Below, piece by piece: positions 1-11,034 of a stretch of DNA of 64,000 bases; the stretch's first letter is position 1; each line of letters begins with the position of its first letter. A program made the translations under genes and the position numbers. Below the pieces are notes generated by a model, which worked only from the letters and a program-made list of their open reading frames with translations, did not search any database and was not told where the DNA came from. This DNA is from Metellina segmentata (Eukaryota; Arthropoda; Arachnida; Araneae; Tetragnathidae), in NCBI GenBank assembly GCA_947359465.1, contig OX375880.1, positions 16,810,120-16,874,119 of the forward strand. Direction: 5' to 3'.

Positions 1-31
1 ACCTGACCGTGGTTGAAACTTGGAGATGCCC

Positions 32-315
32 GCCGACCAACCGGTATAGTGGTTAAGGTGTTAGCCTCTATATCGGAAGGTTCCTGGTTCGAATCCGGGT
101 CCGGGCATGGATGTTTGTAAGCGTATGGCGTAGAGGCGGCTGGTGCACCTTAAATCTGTCGTGGCCGAAAGTCCTCACGTTGGGTTGGCGTGGAAGTTTG
201 GAGAGTGGGGTGCCAGCTTAGGTGTTGCTTCGTCATCTGACCGTGGTTCAAAATTACGAGGTGTTGTCCTCGGATCTTTCCCTCAAGGGACTGATCCCGG
301 ACCGTCATCAATAGC
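32..315 (+). mobile_element. tRNA-derived SINE (family A), head plus body, cut by gap
   Basis: The left end is a tRNA-like head with a box A (TAGTGGTTAAGG) and a perfect box B (GGTTCGAATCC). It is followed by the body that recurs throughout the window: GGCTGGTGCACC, then GGAGAGTGGGGTGCCAG, then the ACCGTGGTTCAAAATTACG block. The copy runs into the assembly gap. Box A and box B spacing fits an internal RNA polymerase III promoter. The ORF across it is not a gene. Confidence 0.85.
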
Positions 316-515
316 NNNNNNNNNNNNNNNNNNNNNNNNNNNNNNNNNNNNNNNNNNNNNNNNNNNNNNNNNNNNNNNNNNNNNNNNNNNNNNNNNNNNN
401 NNNNNNNNNNNNNNNNNNNNNNNNNNNNNNNNNNNNNNNNNNNNNNNNNNNNNNNNNNNNNNNNNNNNNNNNNNNNNNNNNNNNNNNNNNNNNNNNNNNN
501 NNNNNNNNNNNNNNN
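316..515. other. assembly gap (200 N)
   Basis: Run of exactly 200 N. SINE family A sequence lies on both sides, so the gap probably reflects collapse of neighbouring SINE copies during assembly. Confidence 0.99.
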
Positions 516-1060
516 TGACCGTGGTTCAAAATTACGAGGTGTTGTCCTCGAATCTTTCCCTCAAGGGACTGATCCCGGACCGTCATCACTAGCCCGTTGT
601 GCTGCTCAAGTACGATGTTATTTAAAATTATCCTACCAAACCTAACCTAACCAGACCCCAATAGCCCGTTCTGTTGCTCTAATGCGACGTTAATTAACTA
701 GCTAACTCGCCTTTATGATTAAGTAATTGGTAATTAAATTTGTAATTAACATCGTACTAGAGCAGCACAACAGACTATTGACGACAGCCAGGATCAATCC
801 CTTCAGGGAAATATCCGAGGACAACACTCACGTTGGGTGGCGTGGAAGTTTGGAGAGTGGGGTGCCAGCTCAGGTGTTGCTTCGTCATCTGACCGTGGTT
901 CAAAATTACGACGTGTTGTACTCGGATCTTTCCCTTAAGGGACTGATCCCGGACCGTCGTCAATAGCCCGTTGTGTTGCTCTAGTACGACGTTAACTAAA
1001 ATAAAAATAAAAATTACTGAGGACAACACCTCGTAGTTTTGAACCACGCCTTTATGATTT
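516..1060 (+). mobile_element. cluster of SINE family A fragments, mixed orientation
   Basis: A forward 3' half (516-640) is followed by a forward tail scrap (about 655-705), a reverse 3' part (about 745-827), a forward body to tail (about 828-1005) and a short reverse scrap (about 1016-1050). The diagnostic strings are CGTTGTGTTGCTCTAGTACG and its complement. ORFs in this stretch are SINE shadows. Confidence 0.8.
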
Positions 1061-1235
1061 AATCTTTTTTTGGCAACACGTGTGCTCTGTAATTTATCCT
1101 AACTTTCCTCTTATGCCTACATAGTCTAAACAGGCATTAAGTGTTTCTTTTTTTGGTTGGATTGGATTTTGGGATTTTATGGCGCAAGGTCCAAAAACGG
1201 ACAAGCTGCGCCAATTTCTTTTTTTGGAGATGTAA

Positions 1236-1545
1236 GTAGTTGAATTAATGTTGTACTGGAGAAACACAATGGACTATTAGCGACGGTCCGGGATCAAACC
1301 CCGGAGGGAAAGATTCGAGGACAACAATTAATTTCGGACCACTCTCAGATGACGAGGTTGACACCCGAGCTGGCATCCCACTCTCCAAACTTCCTCATCA
1401 CACCAGCGCGTGAGGACATTTGAGGCATAATTAACATGCACCAGCCCCCTTTGTACACGACGGTCATGGGCTGGGCGTAGTTTCGAACTCGCGATCTTAC
1501 GATTCCTACTCCGCTTCTCTTCCTACCGGATTACCGGGGACCAGT
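1236..1545 (-). mobile_element. SINE with alternative tRNA-like head (head B), diverged
   Basis: Reading the minus strand, a tRNA-like head containing GAGTTCGAAACT is followed by GACCGTCGTGTACAAAGGGG and then the same body and tail as family A. The copy is diverged. It shows a second head type joined to the family A body. Confidence 0.7.
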
Positions 1546-2214
1546 TCTTTGTGGGAAGGGACAGAACGTGTTTGTGCTGGATCAATTTCAATGCCATTTA
1601 AACTTTCATCCGACGAGAAAATGTGTGCGTGTGTCTGTGGTTCATGTCTTTACTGATACTGACAACAATAAAAAGAAGAAGAGAATTTAAAAATGAGCCC
1701 CAATTCCACCCGACATGACACGGGCATGTCGCCTTATTCCTTCCATCTCTCTCTTCTACTAACACAAACATTATAGTATTTGCTAAAAACACCCAAACCA
1801 AAAGAGAAAGTAAAACACAAAAAAAGTTTAATGCAATGAAAGGAGGTTGCAAGTTAAAAAGAAAAGACAATATTAAGAATTCAAAAGCTTGATTAAATCT
1901 TTGATACACTGTTTAAAAAGTCTTACCGTTAAACCTCAGTGATTCCGACAAACATTGTAAATGAATGACAGTGTTAGCGAAATCAATACCAATTTAAACA
2001 GTGAAAAACAAAATTGCTGAAATGATACAAATTCAAAAATTATGAAATAACCAAATTAAATTAATAAACACAATTGCAAATATAACCAAGCAATACAAAA
2101 AAAAAATTGCGCTTTGAATTCGATAGAAGGTTTGCAGTTTAGAACATAAACAGAGTAGAAGCTGTGATCTCTCACACTTTGCCATTCTTAGGAAACCAAA
2201 AAACTCAAAAATTA
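1546..2214. other. AT-rich sequence, nothing recognised
   Basis: Low-complexity AT-rich sequence, interpreted as downstream nrf-6-like intron. A minus-strand open frame at 1598-1909 encodes a hydrophobic stretch but lacks convincing splice sites in the needed phase and no family resemblance was seen, so it is not called. Confidence 0.5.
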
Positions 2215-2700
2215 TCCAATAAATTAATTTTTTAAATGTCTAGATTAAATTTTAATATTCTGGCTTCAAGGTACATGCAGTTACTTTTATGACTACATGC
2301 GTGCCAAATGTCATGGCTGCAAGTGCTATAGATTCGTCTGAACACCTCACACACAGACACTTCCTTTTATAATGTAGAGATGTATTCTACATTCCTTATA
2401 AATGAATTGAAATAAGACATTGAAATGATTGAATTGAAAGATTGATTGAAATAAGACATGACATGTGAGTAACAACAATGCCATCTCTATTGTTGTAAAA
2501 GGAAGTGTTTGTCTGTCTGTTTGTTTGTTATGTCCACGTTCCAGACGAATCTATGGCATTTGCAGTAATGGGATTCTGCACGAATTTTTTGCAATTTTTG
2601 TTTTTAAAATTCAATTTTTTCCCGAATTTTAAAATTCAATGTAGAACATTTTAAAATTAATTTAATGTCATATTATTGTTTTCCTTAGAATAGCAACAGC
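2215..2700. repeat. inverted pair of an interspersed repeat (family H, possibly Helitron-like)
   Basis: A reverse unit (about 2215-2380) and a forward unit (about 2480-2700) share the sequence order 'tata block, GGAAGTGTTTGT, GACGAATCTATGGCA, AATGGGATT, then an A/T-rich AAAATTCAA block'. The same unit recurs near 8815, 11560 (reverse), 36610 (reverse) and 39655. The start TCTCTACTATTATAA resembles Helitron 5' ends, but no 3' hairpin was established. Confidence 0.5.
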
Positions 2701-2844
2701 ATAAAAGATCAGTTTATAAATTTATTTTTCCGTTTGAACGCTTTCAGCCGAAGAACAAAACAAATAAAAAGTTTTAACTTTAGTTTTGTAGTTCTTTTTC
2801 TCCTAGACCTTATCTTTTTCTCTTTTCTCCTAGACCGTTAAAGA

Positions 2845-3120
2845 TCTCTCCATATTTAAAAAAAGTTACAGCCACCGCCTCCGCAAGATTGAAAACTGTG
2901 TTGTTTTGCTCGATTCTTAGGCGGTTTCCCGAGAAAGTACGGATTAGAAAATTACGAAATTAACATGGTTTGGTCTTCATCGTGTTCCCTGGACAATTGT
3001 GAAGATTTTTTTTCTTATGCGGCTATTAGTTTATTGTTTATTAAGAGTCAAAATTCTTTGCTATACGAACGCCGCTGCGAAGAATAACCTACGTTTGATT
3101 CGAGATTAGGGAAATTAGTT
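2845..3120 (+). repeat. interspersed repeat family R (copy 1)
   Basis: Begins TCTCTCCATATTTAAAAAAAG and continues through a GC-rich block with GATTGAAAACTGTGTTGTTT, GATTCTTAGGCGGTTTCCCG and GCGGCTATTAGTTTA. Two other copies are at about 28365-28625 and, in reverse, about 39110-39306. Non-coding, class uncertain. Confidence 0.65.
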
Positions 3121-3480
3121 TCCATTTTCTGGGCTCAAACGATTCTACGGCAAAGGAAAGCAAAACAAATAAAAAACATTTTGACTGGCATTGTTTGGTT
3201 CTGTTTTGTAAAATCGGAATCGTTTAAGATAAATCAAAAATTTTAAAGGATTTGAAATCTGCAGAAAATTTTACTCCAGATAGATACCTCATACGTTTGA
3301 TTTCTTTTAATAAATAATTTTTCAATTAAATATTTATATTTTCGCAAGATATTGTGACGTCAAGCCGTTTGGATCTCTTCGCAGATCGAATTTGGCAGCA
3401 TTGCCGCTCAGAAATTACGAGCACTATTTTAAAGTTTGAATATGTATGACGTATAGAGCGTATGTTCATGTGACAATATA
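3121..3480 (+). repeat. fragment of the foldback repeat family F
   Basis: Contains the family F signature GATTTGAAATCTGCAGAAAA followed by TTTTACTCCAGATAGATACC and an AT-rich stretch ending TATTTTCGCAAG. In better copies (6640-7080, 55440-55780) this arm is followed by its inverted counterpart. Confidence 0.65.
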
Positions 3481-3619
3481 TACAGCCGTCAAAAAAACGA
3501 CTTGAGAAGTAATAAGAGCAAGTTACTCAGCTTCCTCTGCATCAAAATTCACACTGTTTGATAGGAGACAAGTTCACATGTATCTTTGCGCCAGAAGTTT
3601 AAGAAATAAAATGACTTAC

Positions 3620-3707
3620 AAAAGGGCGAAGTGGACCGTTTCCAGTCGTGTCTTCTCGTTCGTGTAGCATTGAGGAATCTTCACTTTGAAATCGGTACCA
3701 TTGGTCA
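3620..3707 (-). CDS. nrf-6-like, exon 4 (end of NRF domain)
   Basis: Minus-strand exon of 88 bp. The acceptor is ATTTTCACAG at 3708-3717 and the donor is GTAAGT (complement of 3614-3619), both strong consensus. Starting from one base carried over from exon 3, it encodes V-T-N-G-T-D-F-K-V then K-I-P-Q-C-Y-T-N-E-K. The 'FKV..P.C....K' pattern is what follows the CVPSTC motif in NRF domains, just before the first transmembrane helix. It ends in phase 2. No following exon was found in 1-3600, so it is expected beyond the left edge. The ORF at 3599-3826 is this region read in the wrong frame. Confidence 0.82.
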
Positions 3708-4469
3708 CTGTGAAAATGTCGAATTCCGTTATTCAGTGAAAGACAAGTTTTTATAATATTCAAACTACTAAACGATACCAACATTTCGGATGGGTGTTTC
3801 CAAACGAACCGAAACGATATTCCCATTTTTTTTTTACGATGGAAGAGGGGAAAAATAGATTTTCAATTCGATCCATTTTGAATTGATGGATCGATTTTTT
3901 TAAATCAACTTTTGGATCGATTTAAAAATCGATTTATTTTTTCTGTTATTTTCCTTAATCAAAAATTAATCTATCTAACAGCAATTGATTCGCAAAGCAT
4001 TTACAACAAAGATGTCAAAGTAGTACGGCAGAAATCCGAGTTATTGTGGGTAATTTTTAAAAAGAATCTACACGACAAATTAATTTCCTATTTAAAAGCT
4101 TGATCAATAAGTTCATTACTCTTCAGTTAAGAAATATAAAATATGAGCAGCAAAAAACATTGAATGAGAATGTTCCAAAATATTATGGTATAATGTTATC
4201 GATAAAGCCAGTCTGAGGATGATTTGAGTGTATAGAGCACAGAGATAATATAAGTGTAGAGAGAGCAATGGTAAACTCTCGTCCCCCATGAGAAAACGAA
4301 CATTAATCAACTGGTCCTTTAGGCAGATGAAAACGCCCACCCATTGATTCACCTTCTGATTGAACCACGTGATATAGTAGTGTAGGCGATTTCACCATTT
4401 TTGTCGCTGTATATATGTTTCCAATTTGTCATATCAAGTGCGCCAATCCGACACACTTGAATACATTTC

Positions 4470-4930
4470 TTCAAGCGTCCCCTATCCCTCCAATCAAAAC
4501 TCTAAACCTCTGGATCTAGATCACGTTGGGTTGGCGTGGAAGTTTGGAGAGTGGGGTGCCAGCTCAGGTGTTGCTTCGTCATCTGACCGTGGTTCAAAAT
4601 TACGAACTGTTGTCCTCGGATCTTTCCCTTAAGGGACTGATCCCGGACCATCGTCAATAGCCCGTTGTGTTGCTCTAGTACGACGTTAACTAAAAATTAC
4701 CAATTACCCTCCAATCAAAACTCTAAACCTCTGGATCTAGATCACATTGGGTTGGCGTGGAAGATTGGAGAGTGGGGTGCCAGCTCAGGTGTTGCTTCGT
4801 CATCTGACCGTGGTTCAAAATTACGAGGTGTTGTCCTCGAATCTTTCCCTTAAGGGACTGATTCCGGACCGTCGTCAATAACCCATTGTGTTGCTCTAGC
4901 ACGACTTTAATTAAAAAATTACCAATTACT
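4470..4930 (+). mobile_element. two headless SINE family A copies in tandem
   Basis: Two body-to-tail SINE copies follow each other directly, each preceded by the same non-SINE leader (CCAATCAAAACTCTAAACCT). The repeated unit is about 220 bp, so this is a local tandem duplication of an already truncated SINE plus its flank. The second copy is more diverged at its tail. Confidence 0.8.
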
Positions 4931-4964
4931 AAACCTCTGGTAAGACGGATTGTAAGTAGATATT

Positions 4965-5600
4965 AAATTAGCTTCACACTGAAGCAACACAGCGGGCTAT
5001 TGGTGACGATCAGTGATCAATTTCGAAGGGCAAGATTATATCACAATACCACGTTATTTTGAACCACGGTCAGGTGACGAGGTTCCGGTGGCATGATTGG
5101 ATGGGATACGAACCGCGGCGCATGCGCGATTCGAATGAGCAGTTGCTACACATGGCAATTTTTCAAGAGTAGTATTTCTTAATATGATACGAAATAACCC
5201 GTTGTGTTGCTCCAGTGTGACGTTAATTAAAATACCTACATATCTTAATGAATGCGTAAGTTGGCGAGCGGCATCGGGATTTTTTTTTGCAATATAAGTG
5301 TGTTTTTTATAATAACGTCGCAGTAGAGCAACACAATGGGCTATTGGTGACGGTTCGGAATCAAAAATATTTGACATGGAACTTTCAGTTACAGTGAGAT
5401 GACGAGGTCACACTTGATCAGGCACCCCACTCTACGAACTTCCACATCACGTCAACGTGCGAACATTTGAGGTCACGTCACCTTTAACCTGCGTCACCCC
5501 TTTTGTACACGACGGTCTTTGGTAGGATTGGAACTCGCAACCCTCCGTTGTTAATTTGTTGCTCTCCCAACCGGGCTATCACAATCCCGGTGTGACAGAG
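4965..5600 (-). mobile_element. SINE fragments including a head-B copy
   Basis: Reverse-orientation SINE pieces: a 3' part at about 4970-5080, a forward scrap at about 5195-5235, and a near-complete reverse copy at about 5310-5600. The last ends in head B (complement of GGAACTCGCAACCCTCCG). About 5245-5310 shows no recognisable feature. Confidence 0.65.
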
Positions 5601-5774
5601 GGACTAGGGTACAATAAGTAAGCGTCCCCCTATGGGAAACAGGGTTAGGTACAACAACAGACGACACAGAATTAGAGGTAGGAGCAATTCTCGAGGAAGA
5701 AAAGAATTTAGAAGACCAGAATCCAGAAGACCGGCATACCTTGTAACAATCTAATAAATTATTAAATTGAGTAA

Positions 5775-6050
5775 TTGATAATTGGTAATTTTTTAGTTAA
5801 CGTCGTACTAGAGCAACACAACGTGCTATTGACGACGGTCCGGGATCAATCCCCTAAGGGAAAGATCCGAGGACAACACATCGTAGTTTTGAACCACGGT
5901 CAGATGACGATTCAACACCTGAGCTGGCACCCCACTCTCCAAACTTCCACATCAATACAACGTGAGGATTTTCGGCCACGACAGATTTAAGGTTCACCAG
6001 CCGCCTCTAACCCATACGCTTACAAACATCCATGCCCGGACACGGATATT
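5775..6050 (-). mobile_element. SINE family A copy, head truncated
   Basis: Reverse copy running from the 3' tail (complement of TTAACTAAAAAATTACC) through the body to TCCGGGCATGGATGTTTG. The tRNA head is missing apart from its last bases. Confidence 0.85.
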
Positions 6051-6087
6051 AAATGATTCAATGATACAAAATTCTAAGAAATGGTTA

Positions 6088-6406
6088 TTTTTAATTAACT
6101 TCGTTCGAGAGCAACTCAACGGGCTATTGGCAATGGTCCGGGATCAATCCCCTAAGGGAAATATCTGAGGACAACACCAAGTAACTTTGAACCACAGTGA
6201 GATGACGAAGCAACATCTGAGTTAGCATCTCACTCTCCAAACTTCCACACCCACCCAACGTGAGGATATCGGCCAAGACAGATGTAAGGTGCACCAGCCG
6301 CCTCTACACCATACGCTTACAAACATCCATGATCGGAAACAGATTCGAATCAGGAACCTTCCTATCTAGAGGCTAGCACCTTAACCACGAGACCGGTTGG
6401 TCGGCG
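6088..6406 (-). mobile_element. SINE family A copy, full length, diverged
   Basis: Reverse copy ending in the complement of the tRNA-like head (GCCGACCAACCGGTCTCGTGG). Box A and B are recognisable but box B carries changes (GATTCGAATC). Confidence 0.85.
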
Positions 6407-6539
6407 TAGACCACATAAGAAATACAAAAGTAGTGACTTTATAATGTGGACGGGATCATGTGACCTTATGACAACTTTGGTCGGTGGGGTGGAAACAAAC
6501 AGTCGTCATATGATTTGTTCACGGGATTGGAGAAGACGT

Positions 6540-7100
6540 GCTTCCACTGATTTATCATCTGATTGGTCTGATTGATCCGAAGGAGATCGATCTCGCAGAC
6601 CGATCGCTTGATATTGTCAGCAGACAATGTTTACAGATTCATTTCCTGCGCATAAACTATTCGAGCGAAGAGAAGCAAAACAAACTTTTTGACTTTAATT
6701 GTTTAGTTTTTTTTTTTTTTTGTAAAATCAGCATCATTAAAGACATTAAAAATTTCAACGGATTTGAAATCTGCGGAAAATTTTACATCAGATCGATACC
6801 TTAAATGTGATTTTCTTAAAAAAAATAAATTTCAATTCCAACTTTTATTTTTTCGCAATACGAATTTAGTCGCATTTGACGTAAATATAAAAGTTACAAA
6901 AGAAATATTATTTATTCAAAGAAAATCACATTTGAGGTATCGCTCTGGTGTAAAATTTTCCGCAGATTTCAAATCCGCTGAAATTTTTACCTTATCTTTA
7001 ACGATTGCGAAGATATAAACTTGTATTAGAGAATATCAAAGTTCTTTTGTTTTGTTTCTCGAATAAAATAAACCACGACATAAAAAAAGTCGCCGGCGAC
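6540..7100. repeat. foldback repeat family F, both arms
   Basis: The left arm (about 6650-6830) contains GATTTGAAATCTGCGGAAAA and GATCGATACCTTAAATGTGA. The right arm (about 6900-7080) contains the inverted equivalents (AAAATCACATTTGAGGTATC, TTCCGCAGATTTCAAATCCG). The arms flank an AT-rich centre, giving a long imperfect hairpin. ORFs here are shadows. Confidence 0.75.
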
Positions 7101-7420
7101 TGAACTTCCTCGGTGACTATTTTTTAGTCTCTCATACAGGTCTCTTGCTAGTCTTCTCGTGTGAAGTGCTTCTATGGTTTCTATGTAAGTTCTGTCGCCT
7201 TCAGACCAGTCTGAGCGATCAATCTTCGTGTGAAGGCGCCCTTACTGTCTCCACTCTACAGAAATACGCATTCACGCGCTACTCTAACATAATATGTTAC
7301 TTCGCCAATCAAGGCGATAAAGCGACGAATTAGACAACCTTATTTAATATTTCAAATAGCAGTCACGTGACTACTAGACGACATGTCGGACTCATTTGAG
7401 CTCTGCTCAGTTTACTTATA
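7101..7420. other. intronic sequence, nothing recognised
   Basis: No coding motif, RNA gene or known repeat was identified. A small open frame at 7145-7333 has no family resemblance. Confidence 0.5.
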
Positions 7421-8206
7421 CAGGGTGGCAACAAAATCCTTGAAAAAAAGTTCACTGATATTTCCATGATTTCCCTGATAGTCTCACAAAAATTTCCCTG
7501 ATTTTCCAATTCCCTTAAGAAATGTTGTGATCCGTATCGATATACAGTATTCACACAACACTATTTTAAATATTTAGGGTCAGAGGGTGTAAATGGATGA
7601 TTCTCAACAAATATTTTGTATTTTTTCTCTACTGATATTTTAATTGTTATTGTAAGGGTTGGAAACCTTAATGGAACTCTAAAATTGCAATTGAAAAAAC
7701 CGGAGAAAAAATGCAAAATACTATAATTGTGAACTTTTTACACCTGACCCTACATTGTCACACAATTCATCGAAAATAAATGCAAATATACATAAAAAAT
7801 TCTACAAAAATGTAAATGCAAACAAAAATAATAAATTTAATACACAAAAAACATCATTTGTTACACAAATTTCAAATTGTATCCCACAAGTGGTATCGCT
7901 AGCCTCACGGCGACCAAGATGTTGTAGCCGAGAAAAAAATAGCGGTGGCGGTTTTCGCGGTGTTAAAAAATTACGACGCTACGGTTCTTTATTCTAATTA
8001 CAATTTCGGCGATAACGATTTATTCCGTTCAAAAAAACATCTCTAAATAGGACAAACGATAATAGTAGCTGTTTAAGTTGTCAAAAATTCCCTGATTTTT
8101 TAAAAATTTGGAAAATTTCCCTGAGATTTCCCTGATTTTTCCAGAAATAAAAAGTTTCCTGAGAATTTCCTGATTTCCCGGTTTTCCAGGTTCTGTTACC
8201 ACCCTG
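7421..8206. mobile_element. hAT-type MITE with CAGGGTGG ends, containing a nested MITE
   Basis: The left end CAGGGTGGCAACAAAATCCT and the right end ...TCTGTTACCACCCTG are inverted. Both subterminal regions are rich in the CCCTGATTT motif (as 'TTCCCTGATTTTCC'), typical of a common arthropod hAT-type non-autonomous family. A second palindromic element lies inside at about 7577-7752 (GGGTCAGAGGGTGTAAA ... TTTACACCTGACCC) flanked by TA. No clear 8-bp duplication was seen around the outer element. Confidence 0.6.
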
Positions 8207-8296
8207 TTATATTTCTTCGTCTGTGGATTGAAGTGACTCATTCAGAACATGAGTTATACGCTCCTATGCGCACTGGTCAGAGAAAAAAAAAGTTAC

Positions 8297-8411
8297 CTCT
8301 GCTGACGATATTTCGCATGTCCTGGAGGCTACAGGTGGAAGGAACGCAGACGACAAAACGGATCTTCTTGTGACTCAGGGCTGAGGCTGTGTCTCGGAAG
8401 AAGTCGCTTAA
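8297..8411 (-). CDS. nrf-6-like, exon 3 (CVPSTC motif)
   Basis: Minus-strand exon of 115 bp. The acceptor is TTTTCGTTCTAG (complement ends at 8412) and the donor is GTAACT (complement of 8291-8296). Read in phase 0 from exon 2, it encodes L-S-D-F-F-R-D-T-A, then K-K-I-R-F-V, then VCVPSTCSLQDMRNIVSR. The 'hCVPSxCS..D' motif is the hallmark near the end of NRF domains and supplies two conserved cysteines. The exon ends one base into a codon, matching exon 4. The longer ORF at 8329-8511 covers it in the wrong frame. Without the domain context it would be invisible, but phase agreement on both sides supports it. Confidence 0.82.
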
Positions 8412-8814
8412 CTAGAACGAAAACATCACTTGTAACTGACACGAAGAGGAATGCAACTTTTATCGTCCAAAAGAGAGCTTTATTCCATACATCTTCTTGA
8501 GTCTCACGCAAAAATACAAACTTTAGGAACAGTGACTATATTGCATTCATTGAAATGTGTATATCGTAAGTACACAATGAGTTGCACTATTCCAAGTACA
8601 AACAGTAAAATACAATACTAAGTGTATTAAGAGTTATGCTACCTTAAGTACATTAAGAAATTTTAATGAAATTAAGTTTCTTAATTTATTTGACTTGCTC
8701 TGACAAAGCGTCTCCGTGTATTTTTGGGTAAATATTTTTTCAACATTATAGTTTACTTAAGGTCATGAGGTCAAAAATCCTAAAAGGGGAGAGTAGCTTA
8801 CCTATCTTCTCTAA
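8412..8814. other. intronic sequence, nothing recognised
   Basis: AT-rich sequence immediately upstream (in gene orientation) of nrf-6-like exon 3. No repeat or coding feature identified. Confidence 0.5.
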
Positions 8815-9230
8815 TATTATAAAAGAAATAATTTGTATGCTTGTTTGTTTCTGGCACGCAAAGTCCTGACGAATCTATGGCACTTACAGCAATAGGATTT
8901 GGCAAACAAGTAGTCCAAATTTTTTGCAAGTTTAGGGTCGCGGCGAATTTTAAAATTGAATCTAGAACATTTTATAATGAATTTAATGAAATATTATTAT
9001 TATAGTTTTCTTTTGAATGGCAACAGTATAAAAGATCATATTCTAAATTTATTTATTCCGTTTTCATCTTGCTTAAGGGACTGATCCCGGATGTCGTCAA
9101 TAGCCCGTTGTGTAGCTCTAGTACGACGTTAACTTAAAATTACCAATTACCAATTACCGTTTTCATCTTGCGTGAAAGGAATGATTTTCCAGCAGACGAT
9201 AAAAAATTAAATTTAGAATATGCTAGACCG
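8815..9230 (+). repeat. family H repeat interrupted by a truncated SINE
   Basis: Family H unit starting CTCTAATATTATAAAAG and containing AGTCCTGACGAATCTATGGC. It is interrupted at 9073-9156 by a short SINE tail with direct repeats on either side (see next entry). Confidence 0.6.
9073..9156 (+). mobile_element. 5'-truncated SINE family A insertion with 15-bp target duplication
   Basis: Only the 3' 84 bp of the SINE is present, from the AAGGGACTGATCCCGGA block to a tail AATTACCAATTACCAATTACC-like run. It is flanked by CCGTTTTCATCTTGC at 9058-9072 and 9157-9171. The 5' truncation and long direct repeat are the signature of LINE-machinery retroposition, and they define the SINE 3' end precisely. 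Confidence 0.88.
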
Positions 9231-9600
9231 TTAAAGATAGAGCAAAAATTTTAACAGATTTGAAATCTGCGGAATATTTCACATAAGATCAATACCTAAA
9301 AATATGATTTTCTTCAAATATATAAAAAAAAATTTTGAATATTTATTTTATATTTTCGCAAGAGAATGACGTTACGCCAACATTCGTGTTCCAAAAATAA
9401 ACAGATTACATATCCTGCCCTCTTTCGATTTCAGCGAAAGAGAGCAAAGAAAATAAAAAACATTTTGACTTGCATTGTTTAGTTTTTTTTTTTTTGTAAA
9501 ATCGGGATCGTTAAAGGCAGTTTGAAAATATCAACGGATTATAAATCTGTGGAAAATTTTACACTAAATAGATACCTTGATTTCTTTTAATAAATAAGGT
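9231..9600 (+). repeat. foldback family F arm, left of the Tc1-like insertion
   Basis: Carries GATTTGAAATCTGCGGAATA at about 9258 and a second, diverged unit ending ATTATAAATCTGTGGAAAA near 9538. The matching inverted arm resumes at about 11060, on the far side of the Tc1-like element, suggesting that element landed inside this repeat. Confidence 0.6.
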
Positions 9601-11034
9601 AGATGGAAGTGTTCAAATGTGTTATGTAACAACAACAGCCAATCACGGTTTCGTGTCGAGAAATATGCAAAAAAGGCAGTCGTATAAGAAGCCAGCATTG
9701 TGAAAGTTTAGGGGAGTTGCATGTAAGTGCTGATAAAAAGTGTTTAGAACTTTCGTACGGATTAGTTTTCAAGACAGGAGTGTTTCTATGGTTTCCAGAA
9801 GACGAATGGCTGATAGTGAGCTCTAGCGTTCTGTGGAACGCATTGAAAGCTGGGCAATCAATCACTGACATTGCTCTTTTCTTCGGCGTTTGTCATTCCG
9901 TTATTTCACGATTATGGAAACAATACCAAACAAGGCAAGCAGTTGTCCGAAGACCTGTGGCCGTCCGTCCAAGGGTTACGATTCCCGCAGAAGATCGATG
10001 TATTGCTGTTGTAGCGAATCGGAATCAAAGAGCTACCTGCACACGTGTGACATCTATGGTTGCAGCGTCCATTGGTAAGACGATATATGTCACTACTGTA
10101 CGCCCGGGTACCACGAGTTTGTGTTCCTCTATCCGTCCAATCCAGTGGGGCACGATTAAAGTGCTGTCGACAACATGTGAATTGTACTGTGTCTGATTGG
10201 GTTAACGTTATGTTCACGGATGGGTTAAGATTTGCCCTGCAGCCAGATGACAAACGTATAAGGGTCTGGAGAGAACAAGGCATACGCAATCGGCCCCAGA
10301 ACATCATCGAGTATCAGGCATTCTGAGGTTGAAGCATCATGGCGTGGGTCGGGATTTCGTTGCGATATCGCACCGACCTGCACATCTATAGAAGGGGTTC
10401 TGTGAAGGCTGTCCGGTATCGGGATGTAGTCCTAGTAACCACTGTGAGATTGTACGCTGCAGCAATTGGTCCTTCTTTCGTTTTAATAGATGATAATGCG
10501 CGTCCCCAAAGAGCTGGCATCGTCGACGACTAGCTGGAGAGTGAAGGGATTTCGCGTATGGATTGGCCGACGTACTCGTCCGACCTTAATCCCATTGAAA
10601 ATCTTTGGGATGCCCTCGGCCGTGCTGTGTCTGCACGTTTCCCACCCCCAGCTACTCTCAGAGTTGCAAACTGGTCTACAGGAGGAATGGCAATTACTTG
10701 ACTCTGGGGTAGTTGACCACCTCATGGAAAGCATGGTCACACGCTGTAAACTTTGTATGAGGATGAGGGGTGGGCACATACCCTATTAATGTCGGTTTTG
10801 TTTATTTGTTTTGGATTTATATATAAACATCATTTCGTTAATGACTAACATGACTTCATCTTATAATTGATGAAAATTCAATATTGTTTTCATCTTTGTA
10901 TTTAATTCTTTGTTTTGTTTCATGCATAAACCTATTTGCTACTTTCCTGCCGCATTTCGAGTCAATCAAAGATGTACCTGTCGTTTTTTTCGCATTTTAC
11001 CTTTCGTGCTTAATTTTTGACAGTGAGTGTATTT
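9601..11034 (+). mobile_element. Tc1-like DNA transposon, decayed
   Basis: Encloses the transposase pseudogene below. The right end reads ...TTTTTGACAGTGAGTGTA next to a TA, as expected for a Tc1/mariner terminal repeat. The left terminal repeat was not found, so that end is truncated or diverged. Confidence 0.75.
9717..10790 (+). pseudogene. Tc1-like transposase pseudogene
   Basis: Degenerate coding region of a Tc1-family DDE transposase, which cuts and pastes its element at TA sites in the nucleus. In scattered frames one reads an N-terminal helix-turn-helix part (AGQSITDIALFFGVCHSVIS, then RLWKQYQ and GRP-like linker), a basic region (RNQRATCTRVTSM), and a catalytic core. The core contains VMFTDGLRFAL (first Asp kept, following residues changed), FVLIDDNARPQRAG (second Asp) and SDLNPIENLWDALGR (Glu). 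The reading frame shifts at least near 10080, 10200 and 10330 and contains stops, for example after the second Asp block. No functional protein can be made. The assignment is secure from the motif order. Confidence 0.9.

Noticed and set aside
32..105. tRNA gene
   Set aside because: Box A and B are good, but the acceptor stem does not pair properly and the sequence recurs many times joined to the same SINE body.
1598..1909. Hydrophobic minus-strand ORF as the next (transmembrane) nrf-6-like exon
   Set aside because: No acceptor in the phase required after exon 4 and no resemblance to the family's first membrane helices.
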